A stretch of DNA of 64,000 nt from an uncultured SAR86 cluster bacterium (GTDB lineage Bacteria > Pseudomonadota > Gammaproteobacteria > Magnimaribacterales > D2472): contig CAJQGX010000039.1 in NCBI GenBank assembly GCA_905478035.1, positions 1 to 64,000 of the forward strand. Direction: 5' to 3'. The notes beneath the pieces are model-generated. The model was not told the origin of the DNA. It made no database searches and saw only the letters and a list, made by a program, of their open reading frames with translations. Every line of letters starts with the position of its first letter. Position 1 is the stretch's first letter. Shown in pieces: positions 35,979-47,030 of this stretch. The translations under genes and the position numbers were made by a program.

Positions 35979-36003
35979 TAACTAAATTTAATTGCTTTAG
36001 AAT
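35975..36003 (+). promoter_or_regulatory. promoter of rpsF-rpsR-rplI
   Basis: TTGATA (35975-35980) overlaps the ftsA stop codon; 17-nt spacer; TAGAAT (35998-36003). Both hexamers match consensus at 5 of 6 positions with ideal spacing. RNA would start near 36010, giving a 50-nt leader with AAGG just before the rpsF ATG. Confidence 0.6.
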
Positions 36004-36059
36004 GCATTTTCCTTGGTTTGGGCTAATTAAAGCTTAAATCTATAACCAAAAGGTAAACA

Positions 36060-36482
36060 ATGAATAAATACGAAGCGGTCATAATTTTAAATCCAAACCT
36101 TTCAACAAAAGTTGATGATTTCTTAAAAGATTTTGAAAAGTTATTAAAAGATAACTCATTTAGTATCGTTAAGACTGAAGATATTGGAAGAAGACAATTA
36201 GCATATTCAATCAACAACCATAACAAAGGTCACTACATTATTTTTAATCTTGAAGGTGATCCATCAAAGCTTCTTGAAATTGAAACTAAAATTAAATACA
36301 ACGAATCAATAATTCGTCATTTATTTTTAGTAGTTAAAAAACATTCTGATGAAGATTCAAGTCTATTTATAGAATCCAAAAATAAGAAATCAGAGCCTGC
36401 AAATGATGATGTTAAAGTTGAAAAAGTTGAAACTAAAGAAATAAAAGCTGATGATTCAGCTAACAAAAAAGGGGAAGTGTAA
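36060..36482 (+). CDS. rpsF: 30S ribosomal protein S6
   Basis: Platform protein that binds 16S rRNA as a heterodimer with S18. The 140 aa begin with the conserved [14 protein letters not shown] and contain [21 protein letters not shown] and [10 protein letters not shown]. The C-terminal 40 residues are a charged Lys/Glu/Asp tail of low complexity, as in other proteobacteria. First gene of rpsF-rpsR-rplI; the rpsR start lies 1 nt after its stop. Confidence 0.97.
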   Translation: MNKYEAVIILNPNLSTKVDDFLKDFEKLLKDNSFSIVKTEDIGRRQLAYSINNHNKGHYIIFNLEGDPSKLLEIETKIKYNESIIRHLFLVVKKHSDEDSSLFIESKNKKSEPANDDVKVEKVETKEIKADDSANKKGEV

Positions 36483-36483
36483 T

Positions 36484-36678
36484 ATGAGTAAGTATGATTT
36501 ACCCAAAAATTTTGATTATAAAAATACTGATGCTTTAAGACCATTTATTACTGAGACTGGAAAAATTATTCCAGCGCGAGTAACTGGTGTTTCTGCTGCA
36601 AATCAAAGAAAAGTTACTAAATCAATTAAGATTGCTAGATTTTTAGCACTTTTACCATATACGGACATGCACCAGTAA
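36484..36678 (+). CDS. rpsR: 30S ribosomal protein S18, N-terminally short
   Basis: Binds 16S rRNA with S6 on the platform. The ATG at 36484 gives 64 aa with the family core IDYK-like [38 protein letters not shown] and the C-terminal [10 protein letters not shown]. coli S18 has 75 aa; what is missing here is the basic N-terminal arm (YFRRRKFCRF). A TTG-type extension upstream (from 36451) stays open but reads through the S6 tail and has no such arm, so it is rejected. Confidence 0.95.
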   Translation: MSKYDLPKNFDYKNTDALRPFITETGKIIPARVTGVSAANQRKVTKSIKIARFLALLPYTDMHQ

Positions 36679-36682
36679 GATT

Positions 36683-37129
36683 ATGAAAATTATATTATTA
36701 GATAAAATACAAAGATTGGGTGAGATTGGAGATGTTGTTGAAGTTAATTCAGGCTATGCAAGAAACTTCCTAATTCCACAAAAAAAGGCAGCATTTGCTA
36801 GTGGTAAAAATATAGCTGAAGTAGAGGCAAGAAAAGATGAGCTGGCTGCAGCCTCAGCAGATCAACTAACAAGAGCTCAGGCTAGAGCAGAAGAAATTGA
36901 AGGATCTGTATGTGAGATTGCTGTTCCAGTAACAGAAGAGGGAGCTTTATATGGCTCTGTTGGAACGAGAGAAATTTCTGAAGCTTTTGTTAATGATAAT
37001 GTTCAAATAGATAAAAGTGAAGTTCAGTTACCCGATGGTCCTATCAAAGAAACTGGTGAACATACTATTACTATTAGCGTTCATCCAGAGGTTTCAGCTG
37101 AAGTTACTGTAAAAGTATTAGCTGAGTAG
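36683..37129 (+). CDS. rplI: 50S ribosomal protein L9
   Basis: Elongated protein at the base of the L1 stalk that helps keep reading frame. The 148 aa equal the family length: the N domain with VNSGYARNFLIPQKKA (about 22-37), a long connecting helix (about 45-75) and the C domain with GALYGSVGTREI and ITISVHPEVSAEV. Follows rpsR by 4 nt. The next gene, dnaB, is 37 nt downstream after an inverted repeat. Confidence 0.97.
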   Translation: MKIILLDKIQRLGEIGDVVEVNSGYARNFLIPQKKAAFASGKNIAEVEARKDELAAASADQLTRAQARAEEIEGSVCEIAVPVTEEGALYGSVGTREISEAFVNDNVQIDKSEVQLPDGPIKETGEHTITISVHPEVSAEVTVKVLAE

Positions 37130-37133
37130 TTGT

Positions 37134-37163
37134 ATATTTTAAAATATGATGTAAAAATCATAT
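37134..37163 (+). repeat. two overlapping inverted repeats before dnaB
   Basis: A perfect 14-bp palindrome ATATTTTAAAATAT (37134-37147) overlaps a 7-bp stem ATATGAT/ATCATAT with a 6-nt loop (37144-37163). They fill the rplI-dnaB gap and end 3 nt before the dnaB ATG, where no Shine-Dalgarno sequence exists. They may act as an operator or a fold at the initiation site; no U-tract follows, so not a terminator. Confidence 0.4.
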
Positions 37164-37166
37164 TCC

Positions 37167-38546
37167 ATGTCTGACTCATCAATAAATCAAAACGAACAAG
37201 CTAGAGAAGCAGAAAGAGCTGTCTTAGGTGGTCTTATGCTTGAGACACATAGGTTTGATACGGTTATTCAAGTAATTAAAGATAATGACTTTGATGGGAA
37301 AGATCATCAAATAATTTTTCAATCCATGTCAGAACTGATTGAAGAAAATAAGCCACTAGATCCATTAACAGTTTCAGAAAAGTTAGATAACAAAAACTCA
37401 TTAAACAAAGTTGGTGGTAAAGATTATTTGATAGAGTTGGCAACATCAACCCCATCAGCCGCTAACTTAGAAGCTTATGCTGAAATAATCAGACAACGTT
37501 CTATCACTAGAAAGCTTATCAAAACTAACTCAGAAATTTCTGAACTCATTAATAATCCTCAAGGCCAGGATGGTTTGGCACTTTTAGATAAAGCAGAAAG
37601 TATGATTTTTGCTCTTAATGATGAGTCTTCTCAAGACACAGACACCATGGAGTCTATGAAATCTTTAATTCCAAAAACCATGGATAGACTTCATGAGTTA
37701 TCCAATAAGAAGGGTGGCTTGATTGGTTCCTCAACTGGCTTTAAAGATTTAGATACAAAGCTTCAAGGTATTCAGAATGGAGATCTAATTGTTGTCGCGG
37801 GAAGACCAAGTATGGGTAAAACATCTTTAGCCATGAATTTGGCCGAAAATGTTCTTGTAGATAATGATACCAAAGGAGCTGTTTTAATTTTTAGTTTAGA
37901 GATGCCTGGAGAGTCATTAACAACAAGAATGCTATCAGGCATGAGTAAATTAAATCAACAAAATGTTAGATCTGGAATGCTTAAAGATAATGAACTAAAA
38001 CTTTTACTACAAGAGGGTGAAAGATTAAAAAATTTACCTCTATGGATAGATGATAGTTCTTTATTGTCACCCATGGAATTAAGAGCCAAGGCAAGAAGAC
38101 TTGCCAGACAAGAAGAGCATGGACTATCTTTAATAGTTGTTGATTATCTTCAGCTTATGCAACTTCCTACATCCTCAGAAAATAGAGTTAATCAAATATC
38201 TGAAATTTCAAGATCATTAAAATCTCTTGCAAAAGAGTTACAGGTTCCTGTTATAGCACTTTCCCAGTTAAATAGGGCAGTTGAACAAAGACCAAATAAA
38301 AGACCAATTATGGCAGATTTACGAGACTCAGGAGCTATCGAACAAGATGCAGACGTAATCTTGTTTATTTATAGAGATGAGGTTTATAACGAAGATTCTG
38401 ATCAAGGGAATAAAGCTGAAATAATTATTGGTAAGCAAAGAAATGGGCCTATTGGGACTGTTAATCTTACTTTCCTCAAAGAATATACCCGTTTTGAAAA
38501 TTTTGCGAACGATGGGTATTCCGATGACTACTCGAACAACTTCTAA
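37167..38546 (+). CDS. dnaB: replicative DNA helicase DnaB
   Basis: Hexameric helicase that unwinds DNA at the replication fork and recruits primase. The 459 aa have the N-terminal primase-interaction domain (EAERAVLGGLM at about 13-23), a linker, and the RecA-like motor with Walker A (AGRPSMGKTSLAMN), Walker B (LIVVDYLQLM), and the arginine-finger region ELQVPVIALSQLNRAVEQR. rplI-dnaB-alr is the usual pseudomonad order. Stop and alr start share TAATG. Confidence 0.98.
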   Translation: MSDSSINQNEQAREAERAVLGGLMLETHRFDTVIQVIKDNDFDGKDHQIIFQSMSELIEENKPLDPLTVSEKLDNKNSLNKVGGKDYLIELATSTPSAANLEAYAEIIRQRSITRKLIKTNSEISELINNPQGQDGLALLDKAESMIFALNDESSQDTDTMESMKSLIPKTMDRLHELSNKKGGLIGSSTGFKDLDTKLQGIQNGDLIVVAGRPSMGKTSLAMNLAENVLVDNDTKGAVLIFSLEMPGESLTTRMLSGMSKLNQQNVRSGMLKDNELKLLLQEGERLKNLPLWIDDSSLLSPMELRAKARRLARQEEHGLSLIVVDYLQLMQLPTSSENRVNQISEISRSLKSLAKELQVPVIALSQLNRAVEQRPNKRPIMADLRDSGAIEQDADVILFIYRDEVYNEDSDQGNKAEIIIGKQRNGPIGTVNLTFLKEYTRFENFANDGYSDDYSNNF

Positions 38547-39604
38547 TGACAAGAGCTACATCTGAGCTCTTAATTGAACCTTCAATAATTAGAGATAATA
38601 TTTTATATCTCAAGAGTTGTATAAAAAACTCATCAAATTTTATGGCAATTATAAAATCAGATTCTTATGGTCATATCCTCCAAAATGTAGTCAGAGACAT
38701 TGATGATATTGTCGATGGTTATGGGGTTGTAAGGCTTGAGGAGGCAATAAAAATAAGAAAGATATCTTCAAAGAAAATTTTATTAATGCAAGGTGTGTAT
38801 TCAGAAGAAGATTTCAAAGAAGCTCAAGAGCATTCCTTAGATTTAGTTATACACAACAAGCACCAATTTGAAATAATTAAGTTAAATAATGTGTTTACAA
38901 ATCTATGGTTTAAAATTAACACAGGAATGAACAGGTTAGGTTTTGATGAAGACGAGTTCCTTGATATATATGATTCCTTTTTATCTGATAAGAAGTTTAC
39001 TTTGATGTCTCATTTATCAGCATCAAATGTTCCAGATAACCAATCCAATAAAAATCAATTCGAACGCTTTGATAAATTAAGCAATAAATTACATCCAGAT
39101 ATTTTAAGAAGTATTGCTAATACAGGATGTATTTTAAATTTTCCAGAAAAATCATTTGATTGGGTTAGAGTTGGTATAGGTATTTTTGGAGGATATATTG
39201 GCAATAGTGAGTTAAAAACTGCAATGACACTTCGATCGCCAATTATAAATATAAGAAAAATACAGCAAGGAGAAAGAGTTGGTTATGATGGGCGAGCTCT
39301 AGCAGAAAAAGAAATGAAAATTGCAACTATTTATTGTGGCTATGCCGATGGACTACCTCATCATATTAAAGATGGGACTCAGGTGATGATTAATAGTCAT
39401 ATGGCAAATATTTTTGGAAAAGTTAGTATGGATGTCTGTACAGTTGATGTAACAGATATTTCTGAATGCAAAATTGGAGATTATTGTGAATTTTTTTCAC
39501 CTGACTTATCGATAAATAATATTACTTCTTCCAACAATCTGATCTCTTATGATCTTATGATTAGAATTAAATCTAGAGTTAAGAGAATTTATAAAAATTT
39601 ATAG
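38546..39604 (+). CDS. alr: alanine racemase
   Basis: PLP enzyme that makes D-Ala for Ddl and MurF. The 352 aa show the PLP-lysine segment MAIIKSDSYGH (family consensus AVVKANAYGHG), NTGMNRLGF, and the C-domain CGYADGLPHHI carrying the second catalytic Tyr region, with RVGIGIFGGY before it. The match is somewhat diverged but domain order and length (E. coli 359) fit. Translationally coupled to dnaB by TAATG overlap. Confidence 0.94.
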   Translation: MTRATSELLIEPSIIRDNILYLKSCIKNSSNFMAIIKSDSYGHILQNVVRDIDDIVDGYGVVRLEEAIKIRKISSKKILLMQGVYSEEDFKEAQEHSLDLVIHNKHQFEIIKLNNVFTNLWFKINTGMNRLGFDEDEFLDIYDSFLSDKKFTLMSHLSASNVPDNQSNKNQFERFDKLSNKLHPDILRSIANTGCILNFPEKSFDWVRVGIGIFGGYIGNSELKTAMTLRSPIINIRKIQQGERVGYDGRALAEKEMKIATIYCGYADGLPHHIKDGTQVMINSHMANIFGKVSMDVCTVDVTDISECKIGDYCEFFSPDLSINNITSSNNLISYDLMIRIKSRVKRIYKNL

Positions 39605-39644
39605 TTTTATTTGTTAAATTTGTAAATATTATTTCACTAATTTA

Positions 39645-39665
39645 GTTATTCTGTTATTCTGTTAT
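39645..39665 (+). repeat. 2.6-copy GTTATTCT tandem repeat in the pyrG leader
   Basis: GTTATTCT occurs at 39645-39652 and 39653-39660 and continues as GTTAT to 39665, in the 83-nt gap between alr and pyrG. It lies 23 nt before the pyrG ATG. A nine-codon open frame (ATG at 39673, stop TAA at 39700) begins after it and overlaps the pyrG start in another frame. Role unknown. Confidence 0.35.
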
Positions 39666-39675
39666 CCCATCATGA

Positions 39676-41313
<1,638 letters not shown>

Positions 41314-41315
41314 TT

Positions 41316-42155
41316 ATGAACGATTTAGAATTGAGAGACTTCACTATAGGTAACAACAAACCTATGACATTAATGGGTGGAGTAAATGTTCTTGAATCAA
41401 GAGATTTAGCAATGAAAGTTGCAGAACAATTCAAATTAATTTCAGATGAGCTTGGTATTAATTACATATTTAAAGGTTCCTTTGATAAGGCTAATAGAAG
41501 TTCAGTTTCTTCTTTTAGAGGTCCTGGTCTAGAAGAAGGGTTAAAAATATTACAAGAAGTATCTACTGAGTTTAATGTATCAACTGTTACTGATATTCAT
41601 GAACCAGATCAAGCTATGCCTGTTAGCGAGATATGTGAAGTAGTTCAAATACCTGCATTTTTAGCTCGTCAAACTGACTTGGTTGTAGCTGCTGCAAAAA
41701 CTTCTTCCATTCTGCAATTTAAAAAACCTCAATTTTTATCCGCACCTGAAATGAAAAATATTATAGAGAAATGTGAATCAGCAGGAAATAATAAAATAAC
41801 ACTATGCGAGAGAGGCAACTCATTTGGCTACAATAATTTAATTGTAGACACCTTAAACTTCCAGATTCTTAAAAATCTAAATAAACCAACTATATTTGAT
41901 GTAACACATTCTCTTCAACTTCCAGGAGGCTTAGGTAATGCAGCAGGAGGAAGAAGGGAGTATCTTCTCAGCTTGGCAAAAGCCGGTATATCACAAGGTA
42001 TTGCTGGATTATTTTTAGAAGCTCATCCAGATCCTGATAATGCTAAATGTGATGGTCCATGCGCATTACGTTTAGATATGCTTAGACCATTCTTAAAACA
42101 AATCAAAGACCTTGATAATTTTATAAAGAACCAAGAAGCTTTAGATATTTCATAA
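41316..42155 (+). CDS. kdsA: Kdo 8-phosphate synthase KdsA
   Basis: Condenses PEP with arabinose 5-phosphate to make Kdo 8-phosphate for the LPS inner core. The 279 aa carry the family motifs [49 protein letters not shown] and [18 protein letters not shown]. Starts 2 nt after pyrG and ends 5 nt before eno. Its substrate comes from KdsD at 8592-9557; the following phosphatase KdsC is not found in the window. Confidence 0.98.
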   Translation: MNDLELRDFTIGNNKPMTLMGGVNVLESRDLAMKVAEQFKLISDELGINYIFKGSFDKANRSSVSSFRGPGLEEGLKILQEVSTEFNVSTVTDIHEPDQAMPVSEICEVVQIPAFLARQTDLVVAAAKTSSILQFKKPQFLSAPEMKNIIEKCESAGNNKITLCERGNSFGYNNLIVDTLNFQILKNLNKPTIFDVTHSLQLPGGLGNAAGGRREYLLSLAKAGISQGIAGLFLEAHPDPDNAKCDGPCALRLDMLRPFLKQIKDLDNFIKNQEALDIS

Positions 42156-42160
42156 ATACT

Positions 42161-43438
42161 ATGACTTGGATTAAATCAATAAAAGCTATACAGGTTTTAG
42201 ACTCAAGAGGGTTACCGACTATTTCTTGTAATGTTGTTCTTGGTTCCGGAGTTGAAGCATCTGCAATGGTTCCCAGTGGAGCATCTACAGGAGCTAAAGA
42301 AGCGCTAGAGTTAAGAGATGGAGGGAGCCCATATTTGGGTAAGGGAGTTGAAAAAGCTGTTGATAATATTAACAATATTATTAGCCCTCTTATTGTTAAA
42401 CTTGATCCAAGAGATCAGAAATTAATAGATCAAAAATTAATTGATCTAGATGGCACTCATGATAAATCAAAATTAGGAGCTAATGCTATTCTTGCAGTTT
42501 CTTTGGCAGTCTCTCATGCAGCAGCCATAGACAAAAAGATACCACTACATAAACATTTTGCAGATATATACAAAGATATTACAGGCTCAACCCTTGAACC
42601 CAATTTACCCATGCCAATGTTAAATATATTAAATGGTGGAGAGCATGCTGACAATAATATAGATATCCAAGAATTTATGATTATTCCAAAAGGAGCCATA
42701 AACTTCAAAGAGGCTATGAGGTGGTCATCAGAAATATATTGGAATCTAAAATCTATCTTAAAAAAAGAAAAATTATCGACTGCCGTAGGCGATGAAGGCG
42801 GATTTGCTCCTAATTTACAAAATAATGAGGAGGCTATTAAGTTAATATTAAGAGCTATAGAAGAATCTAACTTGATACCAGGAAAAGATGTTTTCATTGC
42901 TCTTGACTGCGCTGCAAGTGAATTCTATAAAAATAAGCAATATAGTTTATCTGGTGAGGGTAGGTCGCTTGGATCTGAAGATTTTACAGATTACCTTGAA
43001 AAACTCGTTGATACATATCCAATAATTTCTATTGAAGATGGTATGGATGAGAATGACTATGAAGGTTGGAAAATTTTAACAAAAAAAATTGGTCATAAAT
43101 GCCAACTAGTTGGTGATGATCTATTTGTTACAAATAAAAAAATCTTTAAAAATGGAATAGATGAAAATCTAGCTAATTCAATCCTAATTAAATTTAATCA
43201 AATTGGCTCTATAACTGAAACCATAGAAACTATTCATCTTGCAAATAAGCATAACTATAAATCAATTATTTCTCACAGGTCAGGTGAAACTGAGGATACA
43301 ACTATTTCAGATCTTGCTGTTGGACTAGGCGCTGGTCAAATAAAGACTGGGGCACCATGCAGATCAGACAGAGTGGCTAAATACAATAGACTTCTTTGGA
43401 TTGAGGAGGAAAATGAAGATCTCAATCTATCCAAATGA
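42161..43438 (+). CDS. eno: enolase
   Basis: Converts 2-phosphoglycerate to PEP in glycolysis and gluconeogenesis; PEP feeds KdsA and MurA, both encoded nearby. The 425 aa match the family (432 in E. coli). Visible: [31 protein letters not shown], the catalytic Glu region [11 protein letters not shown], Mg2+ ligands in [13 protein letters not shown] and GDDLFVTN, and the signature [18 protein letters not shown]. Its stop overlaps the ftsB ATG (ATGA). Confidence 0.98.
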   Translation: MTWIKSIKAIQVLDSRGLPTISCNVVLGSGVEASAMVPSGASTGAKEALELRDGGSPYLGKGVEKAVDNINNIISPLIVKLDPRDQKLIDQKLIDLDGTHDKSKLGANAILAVSLAVSHAAAIDKKIPLHKHFADIYKDITGSTLEPNLPMPMLNILNGGEHADNNIDIQEFMIIPKGAINFKEAMRWSSEIYWNLKSILKKEKLSTAVGDEGGFAPNLQNNEEAIKLILRAIEESNLIPGKDVFIALDCAASEFYKNKQYSLSGEGRSLGSEDFTDYLEKLVDTYPIISIEDGMDENDYEGWKILTKKIGHKCQLVGDDLFVTNKKIFKNGIDENLANSILIKFNQIGSITETIETIHLANKHNYKSIISHRSGETEDTTISDLAVGLGAGQIKTGAPCRSDRVAKYNRLLWIEEENEDLNLSK

Positions 43439-43740
43439 TTCGAATCTTTTATTTATTACTAATATCTTTGGTATTGATGATAGTAATTTTATTTAATAGT
43501 ATTTTTTTTGGTCAAAATAGTTACTCTCAAAGATCCATTCTTCTCAACGAAACAAATCAACAAATCATAAAAAATGATGATTTAAAAAAACAGAATGATA
43601 TTTTAGAATTTGAAATAGAAAATGCACAAGTATCAAATGAACATGTTGAGAATTTTGCTAGAGAGAAACTTAATTTGTCATACCCCGATGAAGAATTTAT
43701 TTCTTTTGAAGATCAGAAAAGTATAAAAGATGAAAAATAA
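43435..43740 (+). CDS. ftsB: cell division protein FtsB
   Basis: Small bitopic protein that pairs with FtsL by coiled coil and binds FtsQ. The 101 aa hold a membrane segment (about 3-22), a coiled coil (about 35-65, rich in Asn, Lys and Leu) and the distal [18 protein letters not shown], the family's conserved 'R..l....pgE' region. Position between eno and ispD is the standard place of ftsB. Length equals E. coli (103 aa). Confidence 0.93.
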   Translation: MIRIFYLLLISLVLMIVILFNSIFFGQNSYSQRSILLNETNQQIIKNDDLKKQNDILEFEIENAQVSNEHVENFAREKLNLSYPDEEFISFEDQKSIKDEK

Positions 43741-44863
43741 AATTTTAGCGATAATCCCAGCAGCAGGAATCGGACAAAGATTTGGAACAGACAAACCAAA
43801 ACAATACGAACATTTAAATGGAATGACTGTTATTGAATCTGCTGTTAAGCCCTTTTTAGATTCTAATTTAATTTCAAAAATTATTATTCCAATTTCAAAA
43901 TCTGATTCATTGATAAAAAAACAAAACTTTATCGATCATCCTAAAGTTCTTATTGTCGATGGAGGAGATACTCGAGCTGAGTCAGTTCATAATTCTCTTT
44001 GTCACGAAGAGGTTAATAGTCATAATTTTGTAATAACTCATGATGCTGCAAGGCCAAATGTTACCGAAGAGGATATAGTTAATATATATGAAGAAATAAG
44101 AAGATCAGATTCAGATTGCTCAATCTTTTATATACCAGTTGTCGATTCAATTAAGAATATAAAAGAAGATACTACATTAAACAAATCTAATTATTATCTT
44201 ATTCAGACTCCACAAATCTCAAATATTAAAAAGCTCAAAAAAGCACTTGAAATATTGATATCAGAAGATATAAGCATCCCAGATGAATCTTTTGCTATAG
44301 AATCTCAGAATTTAGCTGTATCTAGGATAAAAGGAAGGACATCAAATATTAAAATAACACATAAAGAAGATATAAGTCTTTTACAAAAGTTCTCTACTAG
44401 AGTGGGAACTGGTTTCGATCTTCATACATATAAACCAGGTAAAGGTTTTATGATTGGAGGTTATTTTCTCGAGTGTGATTATGATATAGAAGCTCATTCA
44501 GATGGGGATGTTCTTCTTCATTCAATTGCTGATTCAATTCTTGGCGCTTCAGCATTAGGTGATATTGGAATATTTTTTTCTGATCAAGATTTAAAAAACA
44601 AGGGATTAGATAGTAAAAATATAATCAATTTTTGCCTAGAGAGAATCAAGGATCTTAACTTAGAAATTTATAACATAGATGCAACTATTATTTGCGAATC
44701 TCCTAAAATTTCTCCTCATCGAGAAGCAATAATACAAAGCTTATCATCCATCCTTGATCTACCAAGATCAAAAATCGGTTTAAAGGCTACAACAACTGAA
44801 AAGATTGGTATTATAGGTAAAAATAGGGCTATTGCAGTTCAATCCTTAGTAAATCTTAAGTAA
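43730..44863 (+). CDS. ispDF: bifunctional IspD-IspF (MEP pathway)
   Basis: One 377-aa chain joins two enzymes of isoprenoid synthesis. Residues about 1-220 are IspD (MEP cytidylyltransferase): PAAGIGQRFGTDKPKQY, GGDTRAESV and THDAARPNV. Residues about 223-377 are IspF (MEcPP synthase): GTGFDLHTY (metal-binding Asp and His), AHSDGDVLLHSIADSILGA and KATTTEKIG. Gammaproteobacteria usually keep ispD and ispF as separate neighbours, so this is a local fusion. Overlaps ftsB by 11 nt. truD, usual after ispF, is absent. Confidence 0.97.
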   Translation: MKNKILAIIPAAGIGQRFGTDKPKQYEHLNGMTVIESAVKPFLDSNLISKIIIPISKSDSLIKKQNFIDHPKVLIVDGGDTRAESVHNSLCHEEVNSHNFVITHDAARPNVTEEDIVNIYEEIRRSDSDCSIFYIPVVDSIKNIKEDTTLNKSNYYLIQTPQISNIKKLKKALEILISEDISIPDESFAIESQNLAVSRIKGRTSNIKITHKEDISLLQKFSTRVGTGFDLHTYKPGKGFMIGGYFLECDYDIEAHSDGDVLLHSIADSILGASALGDIGIFFSDQDLKNKGLDSKNIINFCLERIKDLNLEIYNIDATIICESPKISPHREAIIQSLSSILDLPRSKIGLKATTTEKIGIIGKNRAIAVQSLVNLK

Positions 44864-44870
44864 AAAAATT

Positions 44871-45617
44871 ATGAAAATATTATTAACAAATGATGATGGT
44901 TATTTAGCATCAAATATTCAAAGTCTTTATAAAAGACTTTCTCAAGATCATGATGTGTGGATGATAGCTCCTAAAGGAAATTGTAGTGGTATGAGCGCAG
45001 CAATATCATTTCTTAAAGAAATCGAAATCACTAGAATCGAAGAAAGAATTTTTGCAGTGGATGGAACTCCTGCAGATTGTACATATTTTGGCTTGTTAGG
45101 AATGGTAGATTTCGAATTTGATATGGTTGTCTCAGGTATCAATCATGGTGCAAATATTGGCAATGACGTTATTTATTCTGGAACTGTTGGTGCTGCAGTT
45201 GGCGGGAGAAAATTAAAATATCCACCTATTGCATTGTCTGTTGCATCTTATGATACTAAAAATATTGATTTTATTGTTAACAAAACAGTTTCAATTATAG
45301 AGGATGTCAAAAACCTTCCAAATGAATATCTTGGAAAAGTTATTAACGTAAATTTTCCAGATCTTTCAGAGGATGAATGTAATGGGATCAAAATTACTGC
45401 TTTAGCTCAAAGAGGCATACCCTCCAAACCAATAGAAGTACATTCTGAAAATGACACTAAGAAATATAGATATAATTTATCCGGAGAGCCTATTCAGGAA
45501 GAGCATTTAACAGATGCTGAGGCTGTTAAGGATGGTTTTATTTCAATATCTGTTCTTGACTATAGTTTAGATAGAAGCAATTTAAGAGAGAATCTTAAAG
45601 AGTATTTTAATGAATAA
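44871..45617 (+). CDS. surE: 5'-nucleotidase / exopolyphosphatase SurE
   Basis: Metal-dependent nucleoside monophosphatase linked to stationary-phase survival. The 248 aa start with the metal-site motif ILLTNDDGYLASNI (Asp pair), followed by APKGNCSGMSAAI, VDGTPADCTYFGL and VSGINHGANIGNDVIYSGTVGAA, all diagnostic. Starts 7 nt after ispDF and overlaps pcm by 8 nt, the usual surE-pcm pair. Confidence 0.97.
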   Translation: MKILLTNDDGYLASNIQSLYKRLSQDHDVWMIAPKGNCSGMSAAISFLKEIEITRIEERIFAVDGTPADCTYFGLLGMVDFEFDMVVSGINHGANIGNDVIYSGTVGAAVGGRKLKYPPIALSVASYDTKNIDFIVNKTVSIIEDVKNLPNEYLGKVINVNFPDLSEDECNGIKITALAQRGIPSKPIEVHSENDTKKYRYNLSGEPIQEEHLTDAEAVKDGFISISVLDYSLDRSNLRENLKEYFNE

Positions 45618-46290
45618 TTCTGGATTTACTTTTAGAAGGGTCAGAGAAGAAATGATTGAAATGCTTCTTGAGATGGGCATAAAAGATTTTAGGGTTCTTG
45701 ATGCCATGTCTCAGGTTCCGAGGCATATATTTTTAGATGAGGCTTTAAGGTCAAGAGCATACGAAAATAGATCTTTAACAATAGGTTATAAGCAAACTAT
45801 CTCTCAACCATTTATCGTAGCAAGAATGACAGAGTTATTAATTTCTCATACTAAGTCTCGTGGAAAAGTTCTTGATAATGTTTTGGAACTGGGCTCAGGG
45901 TGTGGTTATCAGAGTGCAGTCCTTTCATATTTCTGTGAACAAATATATGCTGTGGAAAGAATAAAGCCTTTAGTTACAAAATCTAGAGAAAATCTAAGTG
46001 AATTAAAAATTAATAATGTGCTTTTTAAGCATGGAGATGGTTTTATCGATTGGGATAAAGATATTAACTATGATGGAGTAATATGTGCGGCAGCTCCAAG
46101 GCAATATCCTCAGGACCTAATCGAGTGTCTTAATGTGGACTCAAAGATTGTGATACCGGTTGGAAATTCTAAATCACAACAACTTAATGTAATCACAAAA
46201 TACGCTGATGAGGTTTCAGAGGATGTTTATGATGAGGTTGCATTTGTTCCTATGCTGCCAGGAATATCAATGGATGGAAATGACTCGTGA
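45610..46290 (+). CDS. pcm: protein-L-isoaspartate O-methyltransferase
   Basis: Starts repair of isomerised Asp residues in aged proteins by SAM-dependent methylation. The 226 aa contain VPRHIFLDEALRSRAYENRSL, the substrate loop GYKQTISQPFIVARMTELL, the SAM motif VLELGSGCGYQSAVLSYF and DGVICAAAPRQYPQDLIE. Slightly long against E. coli (208 aa). In relatives it is followed by nlpD and rpoS; here a DUF368 gene follows by a 4-nt GTGA overlap. Confidence 0.96.
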   Translation: MNNSGFTFRRVREEMIEMLLEMGIKDFRVLDAMSQVPRHIFLDEALRSRAYENRSLTIGYKQTISQPFIVARMTELLISHTKSRGKVLDNVLELGSGCGYQSAVLSYFCEQIYAVERIKPLVTKSRENLSELKINNVLFKHGDGFIDWDKDINYDGVICAAAPRQYPQDLIECLNVDSKIVIPVGNSKSQQLNVITKYADEVSEDVYDEVAFVPMLPGISMDGNDS

Positions 46291-47030
46291 GTGAAAGATT
46301 AAGATTTGTTATTGCTGGTTTCTTTGTTGGTATTGCTGAGCTTTTACCTGGCATTTCAGGCTCTACAGTAGCAATAGCATTTAATGTTTATGATAAATTT
46401 ATATTGTTTTTAGCTAATTTAAAATTATCAAATCTAACATTAAATCCTAAAAAGCTTAACGAAGTATTTTTTCTTGATTTAATTCTGCCTTTTTTTATTT
46501 CAATGTTTCTAAGCGTATTGCTTGCATCAAATCTAATACTTTTCTTGTTATCTGCTCATACCGAATACTTCTTATATTTTATTGGAGCTCTAATGTGCAT
46601 GGTTGCTTTTTTAATAGGATTTAGAATAAAAAAGGAATTTGGTGAGAGTATTAAATTTAATATTAACTTTGTCTCTGGTTTAGTTTTTGGAATATTTTTA
46701 AGCAAATACACTTCATCGCCAATTGATCCGTCATCAGCATTTATTTTATTTATGGGATTTGTTGCTTTCTCATTCTTCTTACTTCCAGGCATTTCTGGAA
46801 GTGCAATACTATTATCTTTTGGTGTTTATGAGATTGTTATTGGATCTATTGGCACTATAAATTTATCTGTCTTAATCCCTTTTGCTTTGGGTTGCTTAAT
46901 ATCAGTTTTAACTATGCCTAAGCTCTTAAATCAGCTAATTGAAAAATATAGATTACAGGTAATGACTTTTTTTACTGCTTTAATTTTAATTAGTGGAATA
47001 AACATACTTCCAATATGGGATATTCTATAA
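46287..47030 (+). CDS. popT: DUF368 membrane protein, PopT-type undecaprenyl-phosphate translocase
   Basis: Polytopic inner-membrane protein of 247 aa with about eight segments and the two inverted family motifs [11 protein letters not shown] (about 19-29) and [11 protein letters not shown] (about 167-177). DUF368 proteins were recently shown to return undecaprenyl phosphate, the lipid carrier for wall and LPS sugars, to the cytoplasmic face, with a reported fitness role in alkaline conditions. That function is taken from the family. GTG start overlapping pcm; 3' end overlaps fdxA by 6 nt. It sits where nlpD-rpoS would be. Confidence 0.9.
   Translation: MSERLRFVIAGFFVGIAELLPGISGSTVAIAFNVYDKFILFLANLKLSNLTLNPKKLNEVFFLDLILPFFISMFLSVLLASNLILFLLSAHTEYFLYFIGALMCMVAFLIGFRIKKEFGESIKFNINFVSGLVFGIFLSKYTSSPIDPSSAFILFMGFVAFSFFLLPGISGSAILLSFGVYEIVIGSIGTINLSVLIPFALGCLISVLTMPKLLNQLIEKYRLQVMTFFTALILISGINILPIWDIL

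Noticed and set aside
36451-36483. Upstream extension of rpsR
   Set aside because: It reads through the S6 C-terminal codons in another frame and supplies no S18-like residues.
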